A stretch of 64,000 nucleotides of DNA from an uncultured eubacterium 1-6 (GTDB taxonomy: Bacteria; Bacillota; Clostridia; Lachnospirales; Lachnospiraceae): assembly GCA_903789595.1 (NCBI GenBank), contig CAIFEZ010000001.1:280923-344922 (forward strand). The letters are read 5' to 3'. Shown one piece after another: positions 27,841 to 36,298 of this stretch. The notes beneath the pieces are model-generated. The model ran no database searches and was not told the DNA's origin. It saw only the letters and a program-made list of their open reading frames with translations. The first letter of the stretch is position 1. The number at the start of each line of letters is the position of its first letter. The translations under genes were made by a program, and so were the position numbers.

Positions 27841-29382
27841 ATGAAGGACGATACAGACGATATATTCAAGACAAATCCGGGATCGGACGAAGAAAAAGGA
27901 AAATCCGGTTCTGAAGAATTCCGGAATCCGTCATCTGTAGAAATTTCATCGGAAGAAGGCACAGATGCAGAGGATTCGTACCAGTTTATCCATCAGGTGA
28001 TCCGCAAAAAGCCGAGAAATTACAAGGCTCAGATTCTGCGGATCCTTTCCATAATCGGAATCGGCGCGGCAATCGGCGCGGTCTCTGCTTTTGTTCACGC
28101 AGGGCTTTACCCGGCCGCAAAGAAAGTTCTCGGGGCCGATAATGAGAAAATCACCATTCCGGAGGATTCCGATCCGGAAGCCGTCGGAGCCGTTTCCGCT
28201 TCCTCGGGGAATGCGGTACTGTCCGCCTCATCCGCCGCCGTTTCCTCAGAATCCGGCGGAGAGATGCCGGATCCGTCGCCGACAGAATCTGCTTCGTCAG
28301 AATCCGCCGGAGGTTCTGCGTCCGGAAGCGGGACGCTTCCGGAATCGGCGCCCGGCGAAACGTCTTCAGAAAGCACGGAGGAGAACGGAACAGCGGAAAG
28401 CCCGGGTTCGAGCGGGATTACGCTGGAGGATTATCAGCAGCTCTACCAGGATATGCTGAAAACAGCCGATGAGGCGAAGCGTTCTCTTGTCGAGGTCATC
28501 GGTATAACGAGCCAGCTGGATTATTTTAATGAGGATTACCAGACCCAGCAGCAGGTGGCAGGAATCCTGATCGCCGAAACGGATGACAATGACTATATTC
28601 TGACCGAGAGCAGCGTGGTAGAGGGCTCCGAGAATATCATGGTTAAATTCGACGACAACTCCATGGTCCAGGCGACGCTGCGAAAGTCGGATTCGAACAC
28701 GGGGCTGGCTGTGCTGACCATCGCTCCCTCCGACATCAGCGAGAGAGCAAAGAGCGAGCTTGCAGTTGCTCCGCTCGGCAACTCCTATTCCGTCCGTCAG
28801 GGCGATCCGGTACTTGCACTCGGAAACCTGATGGGATATAGTGATATCGTTGCGAACGGAACGGTAACTTCAGTATCCAATAAGATATCCGCGTTAGATG
28901 CCGAATACAGCATTCTCACGACAGATATTGAAGGCAGCAGTACATCCAGCGGCATTTTGGTGAATATGAAGGGCGAGATTATCGGACTGATCCCTCAGAA
29001 TATCAGTGACGGAGGGACTACGATCACCGCCTATGCCATTTCCGGCGTCAAAGCTCTGATCCAGAAGTTGTCGAACAACGAGACGACAGCGTATCTCGGC
29101 ATCAAGGGAAGAGAGGTCACCGAAAGCCTGTCGCAGACGACGGGCATTCCGGTCGGGCTTCTGGTTACCGAGGTGGCACAGGATTCTCCCGCGATGCTCG
29201 CAGGATTCAAGGAATATGACGTGATCACGGAAATCTCCGGAAAGCAGATCCGAACGGTTCAGGACCTGGAGAATATTCTGTCGAACTTCAAGGCAAATAA
29301 TGTCATCACGGTTACGGCCATGCGGCAGGGAGCCGACGGATATGCGCAGGTTACGTTCAGTGCGGCACTCGGAGAAAAATAA
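27841..29382 (+). CDS. HtrA-like (S1C) membrane protein with degenerate catalytic triad
   Basis: Layout: acidic cytoplasmic N-terminus, one membrane segment (about residues 62-84, ILSIIGIGAAIGAVSAFVHAG), a Ser/Glu-rich linker, a trypsin-like domain and a C-terminal PDZ domain (LLVTEVAQDSPAMLAGFKEYDVITEISG). In HtrA proteases the triad lies in NHVV, DLAVL and GNSGG. Here the matching blocks read LTESSVVEG (His lost), NTGLAVLTI (Asp lost) and GSSTSSGILVN (Ser possibly kept). It is probably a non-peptidase scaffold or sensor. I chose the ATG at 27841 after TGGAG; an upstream TTG at 27727 would add 38 residues. A probable YhaM-like gene follows after 18 bp. Confidence 0.82.
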   Translation: MKDDTDDIFKTNPGSDEEKGKSGSEEFRNPSSVEISSEEGTDAEDSYQFIHQVIRKKPRNYKAQILRILSIIGIGAAIGAVSAFVHAGLYPAAKKVLGADNEKITIPEDSDPEAVGAVSASSGNAVLSASSAAVSSESGGEMPDPSPTESASSESAGGSASGSGTLPESAPGETSSESTEENGTAESPGSSGITLEDYQQLYQDMLKTADEAKRSLVEVIGITSQLDYFNEDYQTQQQVAGILIAETDDNDYILTESSVVEGSENIMVKFDDNSMVQATLRKSDSNTGLAVLTIAPSDISERAKSELAVAPLGNSYSVRQGDPVLALGNLMGYSDIVANGTVTSVSNKISALDAEYSILTTDIEGSSTSSGILVNMKGEIIGLIPQNISDGGTTITAYAISGVKALIQKLSNNETTAYLGIKGREVTESLSQTTGIPVGLLVTEVAQDSPAMLAGFKEYDVITEISGKQIRTVQDLENILSNFKANNVITVTAMRQGADGYAQVTFSAALGEK

Positions 29383-29400
29383 CGGGAAGGACAGGCTTGC

Positions 29401-30366
29401 ATGTTATATATTCAGGAACTCAGTGAAGGAATGAAAATCAGCGGAATCTATCTGGTAAAATCCAAGTCCTCCGCGACAACAAAGAATGGCAAGAATTATG
29501 ATAATGTAATATTGATGGACAAAACGGGAACGGTCGACTGCAAAATCTGGGACCCGGATTCACCGGGCATCGACGATTTTGACGCGCTCGACTACGTGGA
29601 TATCATCGGCGATGTGTCGAGATACAACGGATCCCTTCAGGTCGCTCTGAAGAGAGTGCGCGTCGCGAAGGAAGGAGAGTACAAGCCCTCCGATTATCTG
29701 CCGACGAGCGACAAGAATATCGATGAGATGTTCGGCGCGCTGCTGAATTTCATCAACAAGGTCAAAAATCCCTACCTGCATCAGCTGCTGACCCATTACT
29801 TTGTCGACGATCCGGAATTCATCAAACGATTCAAGAGCGCTTCTGCTGCGAAGACGATCCATCACGCATTTGTCGGAGGACTCCTGCAGCACACCCTCTA
29901 TGTCACGAATATGTGCTATTTCTTCACCAAGTATTATCCGATCCTGAATTCCGATCTGCTGCTCACGGCGGCAATCTGTCATGACATCGGCAAAACGGCG
30001 GAGATTTCTTCCTTCCCGCAGAATGACTACACCGACGACGGCCAGCTTCTCGGCCATATCATGATCGGGGCCGAGATGATCCACGACACGGCGAGATCAA
30101 TTCCGGGATTCCCGGCAAAGCTGGAGTCAGACCTGAAGCACTGCATTCTGGCCCATCACGGTGAATATGAGTACGGCTCTCCGAAGAAACCGGCACTCGC
30201 GGAAGCGCTCGCCCTGAATCTGGCGGATAACGCGGACGCCCGTCTGGAGACCATGACGGAGCTGTTCAAGTCCAATGCCCAGAAACCGTTGGACGAGTGG
30301 CTCGGTTACAACCGGGTATTCGAATCAAACATCCGGAGAACCGGAGATCTGGACGATCTGAAATAA
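29401..30366 (+). CDS. yhaM: OB-fold/HD-domain 3'-5' exoribonuclease, YhaM-like
   Basis: The 321-residue protein has an N-terminal OB-fold nucleic-acid-binding domain (about 15-90) and an HD domain with metal ligands in HHAFVGGLLQHTLYV and the HD pair in ICHDIGKTAEISSF, and a late CILAHHGEYEYGSPKKPALAEAL. This matches YhaM, a 3'-5' exonuclease active on RNA and DNA in Firmicutes. It follows the HtrA-like gene by 18 bp and is probably cotranscribed. Confidence 0.9.
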   Translation: MLYIQELSEGMKISGIYLVKSKSSATTKNGKNYDNVILMDKTGTVDCKIWDPDSPGIDDFDALDYVDIIGDVSRYNGSLQVALKRVRVAKEGEYKPSDYLPTSDKNIDEMFGALLNFINKVKNPYLHQLLTHYFVDDPEFIKRFKSASAAKTIHHAFVGGLLQHTLYVTNMCYFFTKYYPILNSDLLLTAAICHDIGKTAEISSFPQNDYTDDGQLLGHIMIGAEMIHDTARSIPGFPAKLESDLKHCILAHHGEYEYGSPKKPALAEALALNLADNADARLETMTELFKSNAQKPLDEWLGYNRVFESNIRRTGDLDDLK

Positions 30367-30436
30367 GCTATCGGAAAAGCAGGATCCGGTGACCGAAATT
30401 AGTAATCCGGAAACTGGGAAACGGTTGATTTGAGAC

Positions 30437-30625
30437 AACGAGATCAAACGCGCTTCGCGGGTTTGATCTCGTTATCGCGACGCTCGCCCCGCACGAATAC
30501 TTCGCATTCGGCTTAGGCTCGCTGTTAGTGTAACGAGATAAAACGCGCTTCGCGGGTTTGATCTCGTTATCGCAACGCTCGCCCGCACGAATACTTCGCA
30601 TTCGGCTGTGGCTCGCTGTTCGCGT
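30437..30625 (+). repeat. two tandem 95-bp units each led by a 37-bp palindrome
   Basis: Unit 1 starts at 30437 and unit 2 at 30532. Each begins with AACGAGAT, then ACGCGCTTCGCG, then TTTGATCTCGTT, a near-perfect palindrome, and continues with a conserved GC-rich tail containing GCACGAATACTTCGCATTCG. The units fill the spacer between yhaM and rlmD. Confidence 0.93.
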
Positions 30626-30630
30626 AAATA

Positions 30631-30672
30631 AACGGGCGTCAATCTGAATGATCAGATCGTCGTCCGTTTTTT
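30631..30672 (+). terminator. terminator-like hairpin just before rlmD
   Basis: AACGGGCG pairs with CGTCCGTT, with an inner ATCTG/CAGAT stem, followed by TTTTTT. It ends 13 bp before the rlmD start codon. It may end read-through from yhaM or attenuate rlmD. Confidence 0.65.
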
Positions 30673-30685
30673 CAGGAGAAAAGAC

Positions 30686-32068
30686 ATGGAATACAGGAAA
30701 AATGATACGGCGACGGCGGAGATCATTGACATCGGACAGGACGGTGCAGGAATCGGACGAACAGAAGATGGCTACACTTTATTTGTCAAGGACACCGTAC
30801 CGGGGGACAGGGCAGAAGTCCGGATCATCAAGGTCAAAAAGTCTTACGGGTACGGCAGACTTGAGAGAGTCCTGAAGGCTTCACCCGACAGAACCGAACC
30901 TCCGTGTCCTGTCTCGCGGCAATGCGGGGGCTGCCAGCTGCAGATGATGTCCTATCCGGCACAGCTGGCGATGAAAGAGGAGAAGGTCCGGAACGATCTG
31001 AAAAGAATCGGCGGTTTCGAAAATCTCGAAATCCGGAAAATTGTTCCGATGGAATCTCCGTTCCGTTATCGGAACAAGGCACAGTTCCCGGTCGGCACAG
31101 ACAGGGACGGAAATCCTATCGCGGGATTTTACGCGGGCAGAACGCACACGATTATTCCCAATCCGGACTGCCTTCTCGGATGCCCGGAGAACCGGGAGAT
31201 TCTGGAAGAAATACTTGGCTGGATGAGGGATAACCGGATTCCGGCATACAGCGAGGAAACCGGAAAGGGGCTGGTTCGTCATGTTCTGATCCGAAAGGGA
31301 TTTGCAACCGGTGAAATCATCGTATGCCTGATTATCAACGGCGGCAGAATTCCCGCATCGGATGACCTCATCCATCGTCTGGAAAAAATCCCGGGAATGA
31401 CCGGTATCACCTTCAGCAGCAATACGAGAAGGACAAATGTCATCATGAACGGGCCGGTGAAGCCGGTATGGGGACAAGAATACATCACGGACATTCTGAA
31501 ATCCGCAGCGTTCGGTGTCAGCGTCCGTTATCAGATTTCGCCGGCTTCCTTCTACCAGATAAATCCGGTTCAGACACAGCGCATCTATGAGAAGGTGCTG
31601 GAGCTGGCCTGCCTTCATGGGAATGAAACGGTCATGGACCTTTACTGCGGCATCGGAACCATTTCACTTTTTCTCGCCCGCAAGGCACGCAAAGTCATCG
31701 GAGTGGAAATTGTTCCGAGAGCAATTGAGGACGCGAGAAAAAATGCACAGATAAACGGGATAGAAAACGCGGAATTCTATGTCGGAAAGGCAGAGGAGGT
31801 TGTGCCAGGCCTTGAAAAAGAAGGAATCCGCGCCGATGTAGCGGTAGTAGACCCTCCGAGAAAGGGATGCGATGAAAAACTTCTGCAGACGCTGGTCCGC
31901 ATGAAGCCGGAGCGAATCGTCTATGTAAGCTGCGATCCCGCGACACTGGCAAGGGATCTGAAGTATCTGTCCGGGAACGGGTTTCATGCAGAGTATGTGC
32001 AGCCCTATGACCAGTTCAGCGAGACGGTTCACGTCGAGACGGTCGCTCTGCTAATGAGGACAAATTGA
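30686..32068 (+). CDS. rlmD: 23S rRNA uracil-5-methyltransferase RlmD, element integration target
   Basis: The 460-residue enzyme has a TRAM domain (about 1-60), the iron-sulfur cysteines in CPVSRQCGGCQLQ, a SAM-binding block MDLYCGIGTISLFLA, the VVDPPRKGC motif and the catalytic Cys in YVSCDPATLARDL. It ends HVETVALLMRTN. RumA/RlmD genes are known insertion targets of serine-recombinase conjugative elements, for example in Clostridioides difficile. Here the last 13 codons (from 32030) coincide with a sequence repeated at each downstream element junction, so the current C-terminal tail probably came with the first element. CAGGAG precedes the ATG. Confidence 0.95.
   Translation: MEYRKNDTATAEIIDIGQDGAGIGRTEDGYTLFVKDTVPGDRAEVRIIKVKKSYGYGRLERVLKASPDRTEPPCPVSRQCGGCQLQMMSYPAQLAMKEEKVRNDLKRIGGFENLEIRKIVPMESPFRYRNKAQFPVGTDRDGNPIAGFYAGRTHTIIPNPDCLLGCPENREILEEILGWMRDNRIPAYSEETGKGLVRHVLIRKGFATGEIIVCLIINGGRIPASDDLIHRLEKIPGMTGITFSSNTRRTNVIMNGPVKPVWGQEYITDILKSAAFGVSVRYQISPASFYQINPVQTQRIYEKVLELACLHGNETVMDLYCGIGTISLFLARKARKVIGVEIVPRAIEDARKNAQINGIENAEFYVGKAEEVVPGLEKEGIRADVAVVDPPRKGCDEKLLQTLVRMKPERIVYVSCDPATLARDLKYLSGNGFHAEYVQPYDQFSETVHVETVALLMRTN
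32030..32068 (+). mobile_element. attachment-site sequence 1 (rlmD/unit A junction)
   Basis: CACGTCGAGACGGTCGCTCT marks the start of the repeated junction sequence. It codes HVETVALLMRTN and the rlmD stop. The GA dinucleotide in the middle would suit a TndX/TnpX-type serine recombinase crossover; this is inference. Confidence 0.75.
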
Positions 32069-32104
32069 AAATGTGGCTATAAAGCCCGTGTTTAAGCCAT
32101 TTCT

Positions 32105-32147
32105 GCGGCATCCGTCTTTCTGAAAAGAGAGGCGGGTGCCGCTTTTT
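32105..32147 (+). terminator. terminator-like hairpin at left end of unit A
   Basis: GCGGCATCCGTC pairs with GGCGGGTGCCGC and is followed by TTTTT. The same hairpin follows the junction sequence in units B (36566-36608), C (41627-41669) and E (60271-60313). It would stop transcription of the host gene from running into the element. Confidence 0.75.
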
Positions 32148-32180
32148 CTGTCTGGGAAAATGTGAAAGTCGCTCTGGCGT

Positions 32181-32301
32181 GAATGTGGGAAGGCTATTTT
32201 GATGAATTTTTGCCGGGCGAGACTGTGGCTTTGCTATTTTGGGTAGGTTGTGACTGTGGAAAGGCTATTTTTCGGAAGTCGAGACTGTGGAAACGCTATT
32301 T
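32181..32301 (+). repeat. left-end iterons of unit A
   Basis: Four copies of a motif near GACTGTGGAAAGGCTATTT start at about 32181, 32221, 32252 and 32283, spaced about 40, 31 and 31 bp. The same arrangement is found at the left ends of units C and E, and two copies in unit B. Confidence 0.8.
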
Positions 32302-32343
32302 GAGCCTGCGGCAGATCGGTACCTTCATTCTTAGGAGAATCAA

Positions 32344-33039
32344 TTTCAGCAGGGCAAAGTAAATGTGAACTACAATCGTTTCCTTGGTTATACAAGGGCG
32401 AGGATGGAAAGCTGGAGATCGTACCTGAAGAAGCGGAAGTAGTGAAAAGAATTTATCGTGAGTATCTGGAGGGCGGAAGCACCATCAGCATCGCGAACGC
32501 ACTGGATCCTGAAAGGGGAGAAAGTACTTGTGTGGAGATGCAGATCACGTCTGCAGAATGGTAAAAAAAGTGGCTGCCTTTCCAGAACAATAAGAGAAGC
32601 GGATCTTCAGAAGGCTGTCGTCAAAGCGGTACAGGATCTGATCCTTGATGAGAACAGAATATACAACGACATATGCTCAGATGTGCAGGAATTGACCACA
32701 GGAAACACGGATATTGAACTTGCCGACATCAATTCCAAACTGGCTGAGCTTCAGCAGCACGTCCTTTCCCTGGTCAAAGCCGGAAAGAATACAACTGAGC
32801 TTGCTGAACAGATCCAGCAGCTCAGAGAAAGAAAAAACGAGATTGAGGCCACAAAGTCGGAACGGAAGCGTGACGAAGAACGGGTTGTTGCTTTGCGGGA
32901 ATCCGTTGAGAAAGCAAAGGATAAGGTGCTCGCCTATGATGAGCAGCTGGTACGGAACTTTATCGAGGAGATCAGAGTATTTCCAGACAAGCTCACCATC
33001 ACGGTAAAGGGCGGAGCTCATGAGGACATTACAATTTAA
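32344..33039 (+). pseudogene. serine recombinase remnant, frameshifted and internally deleted
   Basis: The frame starting FQQGKVNVNYNRFLGYT is the segment just after the catalytic domain of large serine recombinases. A one-base loss near 32392 shifts frame; the next part codes KGEDGKLEIVPEEAEVVKRIYREYLEGGSTISIANAL. An internal deletion near 32500 then joins to the end of the zinc ribbon (ILKGEKVLVWRCRSRLQNGKK) and the coiled-coil C-terminus, which ends VKGGAHEDITI. The catalytic domain with the nucleophile Ser is missing. The gene cannot make an active enzyme but points to a large serine recombinase as the original integrase of unit A. Confidence 0.85.
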
Positions 33040-33055
33040 AATGAAAACATTTAAT

Positions 33056-33084
33056 GCCGTCTCGGGATTCCGGGGCGGCTTTTC
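33056..33084 (+). terminator. terminator after recombinase remnant
   Basis: GCCGTCTCGG and CCGGGGCGGC pair around GATT, followed by TTTTCT. A similar hairpin (60577-60605) lies in unit E after the last codons of a matching recombinase. Confidence 0.75.
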
Positions 33085-33264
33085 TGTTGGCAAGATAATG
33101 CTACCATATTAAACTAACATTGGGTCTAAATGAGCCTATAGAAAATATCAGACGGTTATATTTGATAAACTTCCATGCAAAGAGGTGGGTCGGTAGTGAA
33201 AATCGGAATTGACCGTGCCCTTTAGAGCGAGGGATGCTTCTTGTCTGAAGGATAAGAAGATGGA

Positions 33265-33576
33265 GTCGCTAAAGAGTTTAACAAATCAAAGGTTGCTAAA
33301 TTTGAAGGGAGCTATCATGGATTTGGCGATGAGATGTCCATTTCCGGACACGTTGATCCGTCATTGCCTCATGGCACAAAGGAAAGGCCAAATTCAGTAC
33401 CTGACTCCGCCGGCATTCCGATCAGTGCCGTCGGCGGCTCGTCAGAAGTAATGGCTGTCCGTGGGTATTATCCGGTTGTGCGTGGACAGATCGCCCTGAC
33501 GCTGCCTATGACGGATGATGACATTACAGGTTTTATAGAAACGTCCAAAGAACTGATTGAAAGCATTTATCAGTAA
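33265..33576 (+). pseudogene. class-III aminotransferase (glutamate-1-semialdehyde aminomutase-like) fragment
   Basis: One frame reads KEFNKSKVAKFEGSYHGFGD, then SGHVDPSLPHGT and SVPDSAGIP. This resembles the middle of PLP-dependent class-III aminotransferases of the HemL type. It then jumps to a C-terminal stretch GYYPVVRGQIALTLPMTDDDITGFIETSKELIE. The N-terminal half and the PLP-lysine region are gone, so it is a remnant from an internal deletion. The original pathway cannot be told. Confidence 0.6.
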
Positions 33577-33614
33577 GCAGCGGCAAAACGAAATATGATG
33601 GACACCATGATTGC

Positions 33615-33650
33615 GGAGCATTGACCTTATGGCTGGTGCTCCGATTTTTT
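33615..33650 (+). terminator. terminator after aminotransferase remnant
   Basis: GGAGCA with TGCTCC, followed by GATTTTTT. A near copy lies at 36299-36337 after the hydrolase gene. Confidence 0.7.
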
Positions 33651-33667
33651 CTTGTGATGGAACCAAG

Positions 33668-33726
33668 CTTAGCAATATTTTACAGCAACACACTGCACTC
33701 AACCCATAGCAAATTAGCGGTTTCAA
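33668..33726 (+). repeat. direct repeat flanking the marR-hydrolase cassette, left copy
   Basis: The stretch TTTTACAGCAACACACTGCA, then CTCAACCCATAGCAAATTAG and GGTTTCAA recurs at about 36344-36392 with few changes. In both places it directly follows the GGAGCA terminator. Confidence 0.8.
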
Positions 33727-33769
33727 TTTAAGATACAGAAACAAGTCGTAGACGTGAACAATAAAACGG

Positions 33770-33809
33770 TTGACAAGTCAACGCAAACAAAATATGATTG
33801 ATATATCAA
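33770..33809 (+). promoter_or_regulatory. marR promoter with two palindromic operator candidates
   Basis: TTGACA at 33770-33775 and TATGAT at 33793-33798 are 17 bp apart. The -35 box lies inside the palindrome TTGACAAGTCAA (33770-33781), and a second palindrome TTGATATATCAA (33798-33809) overlaps the end of the -10 box. MarR proteins bind such short palindromes and often repress themselves. TTGACAAGTCAA recurs at 34985-34996 before the hydrolase gene. Confidence 0.65.
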
Positions 33810-33827
33810 CTATATAGGAGGCTTAGT

Positions 33828-34250
33828 ATGAATCAGGCAGGAACATACATATCGGTACTAATGCGCCAGCTGAATCTGTTTTTCAGCCACGAACTTTCTG
33901 AAGTGGAAATAACAGCTTCAGAGCTGATGTATCTTTCCCAGCTTTATACAAGAGACGGACTGACACAGGATGAATTGTCAACGAAGATTTCTGTTGATAA
34001 GGCTGCTACAACACGAACCATCCAGGGGATGGAAAAGAAAGGCCTTGTTGTCAGACGTTCAAATGAGAAAGACCATCGCTCCAAGTGTGTTTATCTGACG
34101 GATAAGGCAAAACAGATGGAAGGACACATACGCGAGCTTCAGAAAAAGTGGTCGGATTATATTACACAGGATATGACAGCGTCCGAGGCGGAACTTTTTG
34201 CAAAGCAGCTGAAGCAGATGTCAGTCCGGGCAAGAGAAATAAACGCGTAA
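33828..34250 (+). CDS. MarR-family transcriptional regulator
   Basis: This 140-residue winged-helix regulator has the MarR recognition region LTQDELSTKISVDKAATTRTIQGMEKKGLV and the wing RRSNEKDHRSKCVYLTDKAK. AGGAGG at 33816-33821 sets the ATG at 33828. It precedes a nitroreductase gene by 14 bp and probably controls the three-gene cassette through the palindromes noted upstream. The ligand is unknown; MarR proteins next to flavin enzymes often respond to phenolic or quinone compounds. Confidence 0.9.
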   Translation: MNQAGTYISVLMRQLNLFFSHELSEVEITASELMYLSQLYTRDGLTQDELSTKISVDKAATTRTIQGMEKKGLVVRRSNEKDHRSKCVYLTDKAKQMEGHIRELQKKWSDYITQDMTASEAELFAKQLKQMSVRAREINA

Positions 34251-34264
34251 CGGAGGTGCTCATT

Positions 34265-34918
34265 ATGGACATGAAGCAGGCGATGAAAAAACGGCACATG
34301 GTCCGTAAATATACAGACAAGCCTATCCCTGAGGAAATTGTGGCAAAACTGAATGAACGGGTAAAGAAAAATAATGAACAGTACGGGCTTTCCATTCGTC
34401 TGATCACGAATGACGGCAGTGCGGTTCCGGGGATAATCAAGCTGATCCTTGCGAAAGGGGTGAATAATTTCTTTATCATGGCAGGTCCGGAAGGTTCTGA
34501 TGAACTGTGCGGTTATTGCGGCGCTGATCTGATGCTTTATGCGCAGACACTCGGACTAAATACATGGTGGGTCGGCGGCACCTACAACCGTAAAGGCGCT
34601 CAGGAGAAATCCGGAAACGCAAAGCCGGTCGGAATCATTGCGGTAGGATACGGTCAGACACAGGGTACTCAGCATAAGTCAAAAAAGGCATCCGATGTCA
34701 GCTCATATGATGGCAAGGAGCCTGAATGGTTTAAGGAAGGCGTGAATGCTGCTCTTCTTGCTCCAACGGCTCTTGATAAACAGGCATTCACGATTACCGG
34801 AACAGAAAATATAGTATCTATCACCTGCGATAACGGCATTTTTACCGGAGTTGACACCGGGCTTGTTAAGTACCATTTCGAGCTTGGAGCAGGAAAAGAA
34901 AACTTTGAATGGAAATGA
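34265..34918 (+). CDS. nitroreductase-family protein, TM1586 type (unit A)
   Basis: The 217-residue protein begins MDMKQAMKKRHMVRKYTDKP, the typical nitroreductase start with the Arg-rich FMN phosphate contact. The late APTALDKQAFTI block resembles the flavin-contact site of the C-terminal lobe. It belongs to the same two-lobed type as the chromosomal gene at 16339 but is clearly diverged. GGAGG at 34252-34256 precedes the ATG. Likely a flavin-dependent oxidoreductase induced via the neighbouring MarR protein; substrate unknown. Confidence 0.8.
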   Translation: MDMKQAMKKRHMVRKYTDKPIPEEIVAKLNERVKKNNEQYGLSIRLITNDGSAVPGIIKLILAKGVNNFFIMAGPEGSDELCGYCGADLMLYAQTLGLNTWWVGGTYNRKGAQEKSGNAKPVGIIAVGYGQTQGTQHKSKKASDVSSYDGKEPEWFKEGVNAALLAPTALDKQAFTITGTENIVSITCDNGIFTGVDTGLVKYHFELGAGKENFEWK

Positions 34919-34984
34919 GATAAGGCCGGCAGATAGATTACGAGATAGTATGGTGCGACTGCCGGATTTTTCATAACAATACAG

Positions 34985-34996
34985 TTGACAAGTCAA
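34985..34996 (+). promoter_or_regulatory. second TTGACAAGTCAA palindrome
   Basis: This is an exact 12-bp match to the palindrome over the marR promoter. It lies 20 bp before the hydrolase start codon, too close to act as a normal -35 box for that gene, so an operator role is more likely. Confidence 0.55.
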
Positions 34997-35016
34997 GCGA
35001 ATAAGGAGGAATCATA

Positions 35017-36237
35017 ATGGGTATTTTAAAGAAAAACAACGGTCCAATGTCAAAAGGTCCGAGCATACAGTCTATTTCAGGAGACCATTGGCCTGCGCTT
35101 AAGTTTACGGACGGTATCATGACGGATGCGATCATGAAGCATGTGATGGGACTCTGCTATCTCGGCATGGCTGACGCGGGAGAAGCCCTGGAAGTGGTAA
35201 GTCGTTTGGATGACAAGGAGACCGGAAGTTGGGAGAATACGTGGGCTGAACTTGCATCAAGGCTTAATAAAAGGGCGCAGAAGTCTGAGGCCAATGATAA
35301 GAAGGTGAGCGCAGCTACGGCATATCTTCGTGCATCCACATATTACCGGATGGCAACCATGTATATGGAGAACGTACATTCACCAATGATGGAGAAATAT
35401 ACGAGACAGTGCTTTGACTGCTATGAGAAATCGCTGGAGCTGTCAGGTTATCCCGGAAAATATGTGGAGATTCCTTACGAGGGAACTTATCTTCCGGGAC
35501 ATTTCTATACATCTCCTTATGCGAAAAAGGATAAGGCGCCGGTTCTGATACTTACACCTGGCAGGGATACCTGGGCGGTGGATACAAGGTGGATGTTTGA
35601 TGCGGCATTGAAGCGGGGAATACACTGCCTTGCCTACGATGGTCCGGGACAAGGATATGCCCTTAGATTTCAGGATATGAAGTTCCGCCCGGACTGGGAA
35701 AAAGTGATGGGTCCCGTACTTGACTATGCTGAAACGATAGACTGTGTTGATATGAACCATGTGGCATGTGTGGGATTCTCCTTCGGTGGATTTCTGATGC
35801 CGAGAGTTGCAGCATTTGATAAAAGGATTAAGCTGATTATTGCTGATCCCGGAAATATCAGCTGGGGAAAGGGAATTGGAGAGAGACTCACAATGATACA
35901 AAAGATGCCGCCGAAGATGCGCCCGAAGTTTATGAATGTCATGCTGGAGGATTATGCGTGGAAGCATGGTGTGCCGGAAGAGGCGGTCGTAGATGAATTA
36001 AAAAAATATGACAACTCAAATATACTGGATAAGGTGGAGTGTGAGGTTTTAGTCCTTGACGGTACGGCTGAAATGACTTTTGGAGCTGCAAAAGAGCTTT
36101 ATGACGCACTCCCGAATGCAAGGAATAAGGATTACATTCTGTTCGACGATGACAGCACGGCACAGTGCCATACTCAGATGGGAGGCTATGCGACCGGTGC
36201 GGAAATCATTATGGATTGGCTGGAGGATCATATCTGA
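35017..36237 (+). CDS. alpha/beta hydrolase (FrsA/dihydropseudooxynicotine-hydrolase-like)
   Basis: This 406-residue protein has an N-terminal helical cap region (about 1-150) and an alpha/beta-hydrolase core. The nucleophile elbow reads GFSFGG near residue 251, the oxyanion-side LTPGRDTW near 183, an acid candidate near LVLDGTAEMTF, and a C-terminal His in QCHTQMGG. Length and cap placement resemble the FrsA-like or 2,6-dihydropseudooxynicotine hydrolase group. No signal peptide. AAGGAGG precedes the ATG. It is last in the marR cassette; the substrate is unknown. Confidence 0.8.
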   Translation: MGILKKNNGPMSKGPSIQSISGDHWPALKFTDGIMTDAIMKHVMGLCYLGMADAGEALEVVSRLDDKETGSWENTWAELASRLNKRAQKSEANDKKVSAATAYLRASTYYRMATMYMENVHSPMMEKYTRQCFDCYEKSLELSGYPGKYVEIPYEGTYLPGHFYTSPYAKKDKAPVLILTPGRDTWAVDTRWMFDAALKRGIHCLAYDGPGQGYALRFQDMKFRPDWEKVMGPVLDYAETIDCVDMNHVACVGFSFGGFLMPRVAAFDKRIKLIIADPGNISWGKGIGERLTMIQKMPPKMRPKFMNVMLEDYAWKHGVPEEAVVDELKKYDNSNILDKVECEVLVLDGTAEMTFGAAKELYDALPNARNKDYILFDDDSTAQCHTQMGGYATGAEIIMDWLEDHI

Positions 36238-36298
36238 CCCCGCTTGCGGAGGCTGTGAAGGAAATAATCAATCAATAAACAAATATAATGATTTTCGC

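Noticed and set aside
32030..32068. rlmD as a gene broken by the element
   Set aside because: The frame ends normally with a tail that keeps HVETVALL, so the gene is intact with an element-supplied end.
34985..35013. TTGACA at 34985 as a promoter for the hydrolase gene
   Set aside because: A -10 box at normal spacing would fall within the ribosome site and start codon region, and no TATAAT-like sequence is there. I kept it only as an operator candidate.
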